Shown here in pieces: positions 9,101 through 16,760 of a stretch of 64,000 bases of DNA. The stretch lies in assembly GCA_963824215.1 (NCBI GenBank), contig CAWGOE010000004.1:1-64000 (forward strand). The letters run 5' to 3'. Every line of letters starts with the position of its first letter. Positions within the stretch are counted from its first letter, which is position 1. A program made the position numbers and the translations under genes. The notes below the pieces were generated by a model. It made no database searches. It saw only the letters and a list, made by a program, of their open reading frames with translations, and was not told where the DNA came from. The stretch comes from VRUE01 sp963824215. GTDB taxonomy: Bacteria; Actinomycetota; Thermoleophilia; Solirubrobacterales; 70-9.

Positions 9101-9799
9101 GGGCTGTCCCTCCTGCAACCCGAGCGGGGAAGCGCCGCACGGCCCCTCGACCCTGCCGCTGCTGGTATCCGTCGTCGCCAGCCAGGACCCCCAGCCCCAG
9201 CCGCGCTACCTGAGCGACTCCGGGCGCCTCTACTTCGACAGCCAGGACGCCCTCTCTCCGCGCGACACCAACGGCAACGTCGAAGACGTCTACCAGTACG
9301 TGCCCCAGGGGATCGGCGAGTGCAAACGCCAAGAGGGCTGCGTATCGCTGATCTCGGGAGGGCGCGAACCGGGCGACTCCAACTTCCTCGCCGCCGATGA
9401 GAAGAACGTCTTCTTCACCAGCCGCGACCAGCTGCTGCTCGAAGACCGCGACCAGCTCCTCGACGTCTACGTCGCCCGCGAAGGCGGCGGCTTCCCGACC
9501 GTCGCGCAGAGCAGCGGCGGCGAGTGCCAGGGGGAAGCCTGCCAGCCCGCGCCGATCCTCCCCGCCTACCCGACCCCGGCCTCGGGCTTCACCGGGGCGG
9601 GGAACCTCAAGCAGGGCGCCAAGGCCAAGCGGCGCTGCCCGAAGTCCAAGCGCAGGGTTCAGCGCAAGGGGAAGACGCGGTGCGTGGGGGCCAAGCGCAA
9701 GCGTCAGGGCAAGAAGTCAAACCGAGCGCGCCAGGGCAAAAAAGCCCAAGCTCGCCTAGACAAAGGAGGCGGGCGATGACCCGGCACTCAGCAAGGATC
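5840..9799 (+). repeat. Tandem duplication, copy 2 (3960 bp)
   Basis: Direct repeat of 1886-5839, 6 bp longer because of small indels in the N-terminal half of the large gene. It ends at GCAAGGATC (9791-9799), after which the sequence continues into the intact signal peptide of the small downstream gene. This shows which junction is novel (5839/5840) and which is ancestral (9799/9800). Confidence 0.95.
6216..9779 (+). CDS. Exported NHL-like / fibronectin III / TolB-like multidomain protein, copy 2
   Basis: This is the 1187-aa tandem paralogue of the gene at 2262, with the same order of parts: signal segment, NHL-like propeller, fibronectin III-like domain, TolB-like region and basic tail. 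The leader ends GSASAS rather than GSAWGAS. Differences from copy 1 cluster in short patches of the propeller (for example VPAGTVYAV against VEPGTFYAV, and a longer loop FAPGELNPPLG against FTVNPPFG). One more patch lies near residues 846-866 (LDSAALNAAPNSQGEVAQAG). The C-terminal ~980 bp are identical at DNA level. The stop overlaps the next start (ATGA), so the basic peptide at 9776 is probably translationally coupled. Role is unknown; a surface or extracellular location is inferred from the leader. Confidence 0.85.
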   Translation: MAHTTDRGAQMHHTKHKYNPVSRALRGLGVSLGLILVAGALGAGSASASYEQVADFGKNEQLEATGLAVNTTGAGGVPAGTVYAVGIKGRRVIRYSPSGEFRAAWGWGVGNGAAEFQRCGPDGEVAHPTCLSFAPGELNPPLGEGAGQFGLPVGVAVEQSTGRVYVSDGFRKSGVVQVFSADGSELLESFGERGAPGESFDEGPGKIHGNNRPGSIAVREEGGVAYLVDYKAPSDKSGVEERVMVFEDGIYSGRENDIAPFPQGPQYIPIGLAVDNANNLYTRSKDAVYAFAPGDRLTPSCEFQFSAGGLESMTVDPVSGAPFFFSTKGKKEIHQLSACDGEGKFEEVGTIPVSPQTSELRALAFNPNLSFGGAESGRPPGILYGADGASRPEELGIGHIFAQPPSFPPAVEGQSVSGVGESSATLEAEINPKGESTTYAFQYLTEAAYQANEPSERFAGAGEAPPGGASLGNGLATLAVSASLSGLAPDTAYRFRVVAVNPDGTSEGAAERFHTYPAGLPALPEGRAYELVTPADKHGGEPFPLNSEVASCGSECKPGVNSEPFPRQISADGDAIVYSGQPFDPDEGAAVYNAYLSRRTASGWQTANPSPALMGSSFQGYRAFNGDLSQGVLYQGLPTLTASAPGEYANLYLQPSATPASLSPLLSSAPLNRPPGKQFSIAYAGASADFSRFFFAANDALPGVAPPAVDGGESKGNLYEYFAGALRLVNVQPDGVSTAPGAYFGSKSLSQGETSNLSHAISADGSRVFWSDEAGQVYVRVDGATTEQIPDASKFLTASADGSKLLLTDGLLYDVDDLAAPPTDLSEGEGGFLGIAGQSEDLSTIYFLDSAALNAAPNSQGEVAQAGEPNLYMWRQGAAATFIATLLPSDSPGDAAITGTWTASPSNRLAQASPDGDWLAFRSKAALIDGFENVGLCELVGKSFNTSACSEVYLYDAAAGALGCPSCNPSGEAPHGPSTLPLLVSVVASQDPQPQPRYLSDSGRLYFDSQDALSPRDTNGNVEDVYQYVPQGIGECKRQEGCVSLISGGREPGDSNFLAADEKNVFFTSRDQLLLEDRDQLLDVYVAREGGGFPTVAQSSGGECQGEACQPAPILPAYPTPASGFTGAGNLKQGAKAKRRCPKSKRRVQRKGKTRCVGAKRKRQGKKSNRARQGKKAQARLDKGGGR

Positions 9800-9946
9800 C
9801 TCGCATCGCTCCTCACCCTGGCGCTCTTTCTCACCGCGCCGGCCGCGGCCCAGGCCGACTTCGGGCAGAACGGCAGGCGGCATCGGATCAAGCCGGTCGT
9901 GAGGGCTCGGTGCGGGAAGGCCAGGAAAGGCAAGAAGCGCGGCTGA
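9776..9946 (+). CDS. Small exported cationic peptide (56 aa)
   Basis: The frame encodes MTRHSARI, then a hydrophobic core (LASLLTLALFLTAPAAAQA) typical of a Sec signal peptide with an AQA cleavage site. Only about 30 mature residues follow, rich in Arg/Lys with one Cys (GQNGRRHRIKPVV, CGKARKGKKRG). The mature part matches the C-terminal tail of the protein at 2-2233, so the gene looks like a signal peptide joined directly to that tail, perhaps by an old deletion. It starts by an ATGA overlap with the large gene and has an AAAGGAGG ribosome site at 9762-9769. Whether the peptide acts on its own is unknown. Confidence 0.6.
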   Translation: MTRHSARILASLLTLALFLTAPAAAQADFGQNGRRHRIKPVVRARCGKARKGKKRG

Positions 9947-9956
9947 GGCGGCGGGT

Positions 9957-11138
9957 GTGAGGCAGGCAAGCCGCGAGCAGGAGTGGGTCCTGGGTCCGGC
10001 GGTCGCGAAGCGGCTGCGGGAGCGCCGCCCGGAGATCGAGCAGGCCGCCCTGGCTCGTGTTTACTCGGTCTCAGAGCCGCCAAAGAGTGGGGCCCCCGAG
10101 TACGCCGAGGGCCTGCGTGCTGCCGTCTCGGCTGGGCTCGAGTACGGCCTTGAGGGAATCGAGCGCGGAGAGCAGGGCGCCCCGCCCGTTCCCGAGATCC
10201 TGCTCGGCCAGGCACGACTCGCCGCCCGCTCTGGCGTCAGCCTCGACACAGTCCTGCGCCGCTACCTGGCCGGACACACCCTGCTCGACGACTTCCTGAT
10301 CGAGGAGGCAGAGTGCGTAGAGCAGCTCGGCTCTGCGGCGCTGAAACGCCTACTGCGCTCCCAGGCGGCGATCGTCGACAGATTGCTCGCCACTGTCTCC
10401 AAGGCCTATGCCGAGGAGGCAGGGCGCCGCCCCCAGGGAGCCGATCGGCGCAAGGCCGAGCGGGTTGAGCGCCTGCTGGACGGTGAGCCAATCGATTCCT
10501 CGGCCCTCGAATACGACCTGCGTGGTTGGCACCTGGGACTCGTCTCTTTCGGGCCGGGGGCAGAGGAGGCGATCGCTGCTCTCGCCGGGCCTCTCGACGC
10601 CCGCGTGCTCAGCGTCCGGCGAGAGGAAGGGATCCTCTGGGCCTGGCTGGGAGGGAGGCGCAGGCTCGACCCCGAGGAGGTGGAAGCTGCTCTCCACCAG
10701 CCCCCGGTGGGCCTGACGCTCGCGATCGGCGAGCCGGGAGCGGGGATCGTGGCTTGGCGGCTCACTCACCGCCAGGCGCGCGCGGCGCTTTCGGTGGCGT
10801 TGCGCAGCGGCGAGCCCGCCGTGCGTTATGCGGATGTCGCCCTGATCGCCTCGATGCAACGGGACGACCTCCTGAGGGCCTCGCTGCGCGCGTTGTATCT
10901 GACGCCGCTCGAAGGGGAGGCCCACGGTGGTGAGGCGCTGCGGGCGACCCTCCGCGCCTACTTTGCCTGTGAGCGAAACGTGTCCTCCAGCGCCATGGCG
11001 CTGGGCCTGAACCGTCGAACCGTCACCAGGCGACTTCGGAGAGTCGAAGAAATTCTGCACAAGCCGCTCAGTGCCGCCAGCCTGGAGCTTGAAGCAGCTC
11101 TGCTGCTGGAGGAATTCGAAGGCACGTCGGTCGGCTGA
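9957..11138 (+). CDS. PucR-family transcriptional regulator
   Basis: This 393-aa protein (GTG start) has an N-terminal all-helical region like the RsbRD/PucR N-terminal domain (roughly residues 10-160). A central region of the CdaR GGDEF-like type follows (~185-290). A C-terminal PucR helix-turn-helix occupies about residues 325-380, with the typical LRAYFACERNVSSSAMALG and LNRRTVTRRLRRVEEIL sequences. Such proteins are cytoplasmic one-component regulators whose ligand varies. The gene follows the small peptide gene by 10 bp and precedes the large subtilase by 149 bp on the same strand. It may control the secreted-protein genes; that is inference from position only. The HTH is complete and I see no defect. 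Confidence 0.85.
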   Translation: MRQASREQEWVLGPAVAKRLRERRPEIEQAALARVYSVSEPPKSGAPEYAEGLRAAVSAGLEYGLEGIERGEQGAPPVPEILLGQARLAARSGVSLDTVLRRYLAGHTLLDDFLIEEAECVEQLGSAALKRLLRSQAAIVDRLLATVSKAYAEEAGRRPQGADRRKAERVERLLDGEPIDSSALEYDLRGWHLGLVSFGPGAEEAIAALAGPLDARVLSVRREEGILWAWLGGRRRLDPEEVEAALHQPPVGLTLAIGEPGAGIVAWRLTHRQARAALSVALRSGEPAVRYADVALIASMQRDDLLRASLRALYLTPLEGEAHGGEALRATLRAYFACERNVSSSAMALGLNRRTVTRRLRRVEEILHKPLSAASLELEAALLLEEFEGTSVG

Positions 11139-11287
11139 GAAACAGTCACATACCGGGACGCCGCCACAGTCATTTGTGCTCAGATTGATGCGACGCGACC
11201 CCGGGCTTCCGTGGCAGGCTCGCCCTCAGTGACCGTCCCGGCAAAGCCGCCAGGAGAAATCTGTCATCAGCTGATTGGGAGGGGAAG

Positions 11288-14200
11288 ATGGTGAAGCGCG
11301 TCGGGATTCTCGCAGCAGGTTCGCTGATCGCCGCAATCGTGTCGCTTGGCGTCGTCTCCTCCGCTTGGGCTGCCCCGGGAGAAATCCCCGGCCGGCCCGA
11401 CGCCGGACCCCCTCAACTGCCGCAGGCTGCGCCAGCCCAGGCGGAGGCCTCGAGCCGCATCCCCGGCCGCTACATAGTCGTCCTCAAGGGCTCGGTCGAG
11501 CACCCCGGCTCGGTCGCCGAAGCCCAGACCGAGAGCCGCGACGGCGAGCTCGGGCTGATCTACCGCTCGGCGATCAAGGGCTACTCGGCGGAGCTCTCGA
11601 AGAGCGCGGTCCAGTCGCTGAGAGAAGACCCCCGGGTTAAATTCGTCGAGCCGGATCGCAAAGTGGAAGCGACGGCGCAGACGACCCCAACCGGGGTGAA
11701 ACGCATCGGCGCCGCGACCAATCCCGCCCTCGACATCGACCAGACCGACGACGTGCGGATCGACGCCGACGTCGCCGTGATCGACACCGGCATCGACCAC
11801 ACCCATCCCGATTTGAACGTGGCCGGCCGGACCAACTGCGTGCCGGCGAATGAAGATCCCGAAGGGCCGGAAAAAGAAGCCAAATTTTGCGCTGACAACA
11901 GCGGCGCCGACGCCTATGGCCACGGCACCCACGTCGCCGGCACGATCGGCGCCCTCGACAACGGCATCGGCGTGGTCGGGGTCGCCCCGGGAGCGCGCCT
12001 ATGGGCGGTGCGGGTCCTCAACAACGAAGGCGATGGAGCCACCTCCTGGATCATCGCGGGAATCGACTGGGTGACCGCCCATGCCTCCCAGATCGAGGTG
12101 GCCAACATGAGCCTCGCCGGCTACGGGCGCTCCGCGGCCCAGGAAGCGGCGATCAAAGCCTCGGTTGAAGCCGGCGTCGTCCACGTCGTCGCCGCGGGCA
12201 ACAGCAGCGTCAACGCCTCCGCGTACACCCCGGCAAATGACCCCAACGTGATCACCGTCTCTGCCCTGGCCGACACAGACGGCAAAGCGGGAGGCAAAGG
12301 GGGGAAATGCGCGGGCAAAGACGACAACCTGGCCCAGTTCAGCAACTGGGGCTCTGACGTCGAGCTGGCAGCGCCAGGAACCTGCATCAACTCGACCCTG
12401 CCTGTGGCCGGCTCAAAACTCGGCGCCAGCTACGGCAGCCTCAACGGCACCTCGATGGCCTCCCCGCACGTCGCGGGAGCTGCCGCGGTGCTTGCCGCCA
12501 AATCCAACCCGAGCTCAAAGAAAGACGTAGAAGCGATCCGCCAGACGCTGATCGACGAGGGAAGCCTCGACTGGGAGGACAACATGGGGGATGGGCGGTT
12601 CGAGCCCCTGCTCTACCTGGGAGCGGAACCGCTGAGCGCGCTCGAAGTCGGCTCCGGCGGCTGGTCAACCGATGCGACGAAAGGAACTACCGTCACCGGG
12701 GCGATCAACCCACGCGGCCAGAAAGCCGAATACCAATTCGAATACGGGCCGACGACCTCCTACGGCTCGAGCGCACCCGCCTCGCCGGGAGTCAAAGAAG
12801 GCAAATACGCGGCGCTGAGCCAACAGCTCCCAAACCTCGAGCTCGGCAAGACCTACCACTACCGCCTCTCGGCGACCACTGCGAGTGGAACCGTCTATGG
12901 CAAAGACAGGACGCTCACTCCCTCGCTGTGGAGCAGGCAGGCGCCAAGCGGCGTGCCGAGCTTCGAATTCGAAAACCTCTATGACGTCTCCTGCGCGACG
13001 GAAACGTCCTGCGTCGCGGTGGGTTGGCGCTACAACGCGAGCGAACCCCCCTGGAACATCATCTTTTCCTACAAGCTCTCCGAAGGCAAATGGAGCTACG
13101 TCACGATGCCGATCCCGGAAGGCGGCGACTTCGCGCAAATCGACAGCGTCTCCTGCAAGTCGGCGAGCTCCTGCATCGCCGTCGGCAAGGTGCAGATGGA
13201 AAACGGAGTAGTCGTGCCGCTGGCGGAGGTCTGGGATGGCAGCAAATGGACGATCCAGTCGATCCCGGCGCCAGCCACCGAAGCCACGGTGCCCTACGCG
13301 CGCTTGGAAGACGTCTCCTGCGCTTCGACGAGCGAATGCATGGCGGTCGGCTACTTCAAGGCGGCAGACGTCAACCCCGAATACCCCGAACAGCCACTCT
13401 GGCAGACCTACGTCGCGCACTGGAAAGGCGGCAAATGGACCAACTCCTATCCGCTGGCGCCGAACACTCGCTTCATGGAAAGGGTCTCCTGCACTTCGGC
13501 CAGCTTTTGTGCCTCGGTCGGCTGGGGGAACCTGATGACCTGGAACGGCTCGAGCTGGACGTCGCACTCGGTGGACGTGAACGTCCTACCTAGGGGCCTG
13601 TCTTGCACCTCTTCAGCTTTCTGCCTTGCGGTCAGTCCCGAGGCATATGTCGAGGTCTGGGATGGCACGGATTGGTCGGCGGTGGAACGCAAAAACCAAG
13701 GAACCGCGCTGTGGGGTGTTTCTTGCCTATCGCCCAGTGGCTGCGTCGCCTCTGGGTATTACCTCTTCGCGTTGAACCCGACCGGCGGGGGCGGCACTTA
13801 CGCGGCGACACCGGCCACTGAAGTGTGGAACGGCACGGAGATGAATTCTCAGGCGACCCTGCGCGAAACAGAGGAATTCGGGGAGTACGTGAGCGTGGAC
13901 TGCAACTCCTCCCACTCCTGTTTCGCCGTCGGGACGATGGTCGGGGAAAAGCAAAAGCATTTGATCGCCTCCACGCCCGACCGGCGTCCGACCGCCAGCA
14001 CCAAACCCGTCACCGGCGTCGAGGTGGTCAAAGCGACGCTGAAAGGCACGGTCAACCCCAATGGGGTGGATACGGGCTATAGCTTCGAATGGGGGACGAG
14101 CACCGCCTATGGCAACAGCGTCCCGGTGTCGCCGAAAGCGATCGGTTCGGGCACCGAAGCCCTCGAAGTGAGTGAGGCCCTCTCAGGCCTTGCGCCAAGC

Positions 14201-16738
14201 ACCGCCTACCACTACCGGGTAGTGGCTGAAAGCCAAGGCGGCATGGTGCGAGGAGCGGACCACACCTTCACCACGCTCCCCGTCGCGGAGACCGAACCCG
14301 CCTCCAACTTGAGCACTACGGGGGCGACTCTTCGGGGCAAGGTCGATCCAGCCGGCATCGAAACCAGCTACCAGTTCGAATACGGCACCACGACCAGCTA
14401 CGGCTCCAAAGTCCCCGCTTCGGCGAAAGGCATCGGCTCGGGCGCCGGATACGTGTCGGTGAACGAGGTGATCGAAGGTCTCAAAGCCGCTACGACCTAC
14501 CACTACCGGGTGGTCGCGACGAACTCCAAAGGCACCTACTTCGGCGAAGACAAGACCTTCATGACCTGGGGGACCTGGTCCACCCAAACCACCCCCAACC
14601 CGACCCCCAAAACGGAAGTTCAGCTCGAAGACGTCTCCTGCACCTCCTCCACCAAGTGCCTGGCGGTGGGCGCCAACGAATACACGGGCGACAACGTCGT
14701 CGAGGCATGGAACGGCAGCGAATGGTCGATCGTCAGCGAGCTGAACGGCTCTGACACCGCCGTTGCCTGCAGCTCGGGGACCTCCTGCATGGCCACCGCG
14801 GTGATGAACAGGAACCTCGTGAACTCCGAAGCAAGCACCTGGAAGCTGACCGAATCCGCCGGCAACTGGGGCGGCGCGAAAAAAGCGATCGCCGTCCCCG
14901 CGGGAGCTACCGCGACCTACCTGCGCGACATCTCCTGCTCCTCGGCGAGCGCCTGCATCGCCGTCGGCTACTACAAGACCGGCAGCGAATACAAACCGCT
15001 GGCAGAGAGCTGGAACGGGACCAGCTGGTCGCTGCAGAGCGTTCCCAACCCGCCCGAAGGCAGCGGCTTGAACGCGTTGATCAGCGTCTCCTGCCCGATT
15101 GGCTGGAACACCTGCGTCGCCGTCGGCGAAGCGGCAAGCAAACCGGTCGCCTCGGTCTGGAACGGCAGCTCCTGGTCGGTCAACATGCTCTCCCTTCCCC
15201 CCGGCGCAGAACTCGCCGCCCTGGAAGGGATCTCCTGCAACTCTCCCACCTCTTGCAAGGCGGTCGGCAACTACCGGGAAGCCGGCAAACCGACCAAAAC
15301 TTTGGCCGAGAGCTGGAACGGGACCGCCTGGTCGATCCTCACCACGCCTAACCCGAGCGCCGAAGGGGATGTGAAGCTGCGCGCGATCACCTGCACTTCG
15401 GCCAGCGGCTGCACCGCGGTCGGCAGCTATGTCGCCAAATTGAAATCAGGCACCGGCATTGAAGACGAACGCAAGACCCTGGTCGAGCGCTGGAACGGCG
15501 CCGAATGGGTGATCCAGCCCTCGACCGATCCGGCCAAATTCAGCGCCTTGGTCGGCGTCTCCTGCACCTCTGCGGTGGCTTGCACCGCGGTCGGCAACTC
15601 GCGCCCCGGGCTTGGGGCCGAAAACACGGTGACGCTGGCGGAGCGCTGGAACGGCACCTCCTGGTCCACCCAAACCACCCCCAACCCGACCCCCAAAACG
15701 GAAGTTCAGCTCGAAGACGTCTCCTGCACCTCCTCCACCAAGTGCCTGGCGGTGGGCGCCAACGAATACACGGGCGACAACGTCGTCGAGGCATGGAACG
15801 GCAGCGACTGGTCGATCGTCAGCGAGCTGAACGGCTCTGACACCGCCGTTGCCTGCAGCTCGGGGACCTCCTGCATGGCCACCGCGGTGATGAACAGGAA
15901 CCTCGTGAACTCCGAAGCAAGCACCTGGAAGCTGACCGAATCCGCCGGCAACTGGGGCGGCGCGAAAAAAGCGATCGCCGTCCCCGCGGGAGCTACCGCG
16001 ACCTACCTGCGCGACATCTCCTGCTCCTCGGCGAGCGCCTGCATCGCCGTCGGCTACTACAAGACCGGCAGCGAATACAAACCGCTGGCAGAGAGCTGGA
16101 ACGGGACCAGCTGGTCGCTGCAGAGCGTTCCCAACCCGCCCGAAGGCAGCGGCTTGAACGCGTTGATCAGCGTCTCCTGCCCGATTGGCTGGAACACCTG
16201 TGTCGCGGTCGGCGAAGCGGCAAGCAAACCGGTCGCCTCGGTCTGGAACGGCAGCTCCTGGTCGGTCAGCATGCTTTCCCTTCCCCCTGGCGCAGAACTC
16301 GCTGCCCTGGAAGGGATCTCCTGCAGCTCTTCCACCTCCTGCAAGGCGGTCGGCAGCTATAAGGAAGCCGGCAAACCGCGCAAGACCCTGGCAGAGAGCT
16401 GGAACGGGACCGCCTGGTCGATTCTCGCCACGCCCAACCCGAGCGCCGAAGGCCACATCACGCTGCGCGCGATCACCTGCACTTCGGCCAGCGGCTGCAC
16501 CGCGGTCGGCAGCTACGTCGCCAAAGTGAAAGGGGGCGGCATCGAAGACGAACGCAAGACCCTGGTCGAGAGCTGGAACGGGAGCGAATGGGCGATCCAG
16601 CCATCGACCAACCCGGCCAAATTCAGCTCCCTGGTGGGCGTCTCCTGCACCTCCGCCAGCGCCTGCACCGCGGTCGGCAACTCGCGCCCCGGGCTTGGGG
16701 CCGAAAACACGGTGACGCTGGCGGAGCGCTACGAGTAG
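11288..16738 (+). CDS. Secreted S8 subtilisin-like protease with fibronectin III-like domains and three Cys-pair propellers
   Basis: This 1816-aa protein opens with a signal peptide (core ~7-25, AWA cleavage at ~28). An inhibitor I9 prodomain (RYIVVLKG onward, ~60-125) and a peptidase S8 domain follow. The triad is intact: Asp166 (VIDTGID), His212 (GHGTHVAG) and Ser389 (GTSMASPHVAG). A fibronectin III-like domain (~455-545) comes next. Then come seven modules of the pattern SC-x5-6-C-x-AVG with a following WNGxxWS (~560-895), two more fibronectin III-like domains (~900-1095), and two further sets of seven modules (~1096-1457 and ~1458-1816). The last two sets are a DNA-level tandem duplication of 1086 bp. 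A GGAGGGG ribosome site precedes the ATG. It probably degrades or anchors to extracellular material; the substrate is unknown. Confidence 0.9.
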   Translation: MVKRVGILAAGSLIAAIVSLGVVSSAWAAPGEIPGRPDAGPPQLPQAAPAQAEASSRIPGRYIVVLKGSVEHPGSVAEAQTESRDGELGLIYRSAIKGYSAELSKSAVQSLREDPRVKFVEPDRKVEATAQTTPTGVKRIGAATNPALDIDQTDDVRIDADVAVIDTGIDHTHPDLNVAGRTNCVPANEDPEGPEKEAKFCADNSGADAYGHGTHVAGTIGALDNGIGVVGVAPGARLWAVRVLNNEGDGATSWIIAGIDWVTAHASQIEVANMSLAGYGRSAAQEAAIKASVEAGVVHVVAAGNSSVNASAYTPANDPNVITVSALADTDGKAGGKGGKCAGKDDNLAQFSNWGSDVELAAPGTCINSTLPVAGSKLGASYGSLNGTSMASPHVAGAAAVLAAKSNPSSKKDVEAIRQTLIDEGSLDWEDNMGDGRFEPLLYLGAEPLSALEVGSGGWSTDATKGTTVTGAINPRGQKAEYQFEYGPTTSYGSSAPASPGVKEGKYAALSQQLPNLELGKTYHYRLSATTASGTVYGKDRTLTPSLWSRQAPSGVPSFEFENLYDVSCATETSCVAVGWRYNASEPPWNIIFSYKLSEGKWSYVTMPIPEGGDFAQIDSVSCKSASSCIAVGKVQMENGVVVPLAEVWDGSKWTIQSIPAPATEATVPYARLEDVSCASTSECMAVGYFKAADVNPEYPEQPLWQTYVAHWKGGKWTNSYPLAPNTRFMERVSCTSASFCASVGWGNLMTWNGSSWTSHSVDVNVLPRGLSCTSSAFCLAVSPEAYVEVWDGTDWSAVERKNQGTALWGVSCLSPSGCVASGYYLFALNPTGGGGTYAATPATEVWNGTEMNSQATLRETEEFGEYVSVDCNSSHSCFAVGTMVGEKQKHLIASTPDRRPTASTKPVTGVEVVKATLKGTVNPNGVDTGYSFEWGTSTAYGNSVPVSPKAIGSGTEALEVSEALSGLAPSTAYHYRVVAESQGGMVRGADHTFTTLPVAETEPASNLSTTGATLRGKVDPAGIETSYQFEYGTTTSYGSKVPASAKGIGSGAGYVSVNEVIEGLKAATTYHYRVVATNSKGTYFGEDKTFMTWGTWSTQTTPNPTPKTEVQLEDVSCTSSTKCLAVGANEYTGDNVVEAWNGSEWSIVSELNGSDTAVACSSGTSCMATAVMNRNLVNSEASTWKLTESAGNWGGAKKAIAVPAGATATYLRDISCSSASACIAVGYYKTGSEYKPLAESWNGTSWSLQSVPNPPEGSGLNALISVSCPIGWNTCVAVGEAASKPVASVWNGSSWSVNMLSLPPGAELAALEGISCNSPTSCKAVGNYREAGKPTKTLAESWNGTAWSILTTPNPSAEGDVKLRAITCTSASGCTAVGSYVAKLKSGTGIEDERKTLVERWNGAEWVIQPSTDPAKFSALVGVSCTSAVACTAVGNSRPGLGAENTVTLAERWNGTSWSTQTTPNPTPKTEVQLEDVSCTSSTKCLAVGANEYTGDNVVEAWNGSDWSIVSELNGSDTAVACSSGTSCMATAVMNRNLVNSEASTWKLTESAGNWGGAKKAIAVPAGATATYLRDISCSSASACIAVGYYKTGSEYKPLAESWNGTSWSLQSVPNPPEGSGLNALISVSCPIGWNTCVAVGEAASKPVASVWNGSSWSVSMLSLPPGAELAALEGISCSSSTSCKAVGSYKEAGKPRKTLAESWNGTAWSILATPNPSAEGHITLRAITCTSASGCTAVGSYVAKVKGGGIEDERKTLVESWNGSEWAIQPSTNPAKFSSLVGVSCTSASACTAVGNSRPGLGAENTVTLAERYE
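14574..15659 (+). repeat. Internal tandem repeat of subtilase gene, copy 1 (1086 bp)
   Basis: This unit encodes one complete set of seven Cys-pair modules (362 codons) and is repeated immediately at 15660. The repeat period is exactly 1086 bp, so the frame is kept. The first ~540 bp differ from copy 2 by a single noted substitution (Glu to Asp in WNGSEWS); differences become frequent after about 15114. Confidence 0.95.
15660..16738 (+). repeat. Internal tandem repeat of subtilase gene, copy 2
   Basis: Second copy of the seven-module unit, ending at the stop codon. It diverges from copy 1 towards the 3' end (for example ISCSSSTSCKAVGSYKE against ISCNSPTSCKAVGNYRE). This could reflect gene conversion kept up only at the 5' end, or an older unit with a recent partial overwrite. 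Confidence 0.92.
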
Positions 16739-16760
16739 ATCCGATCCAGTAGCCCTCGAC

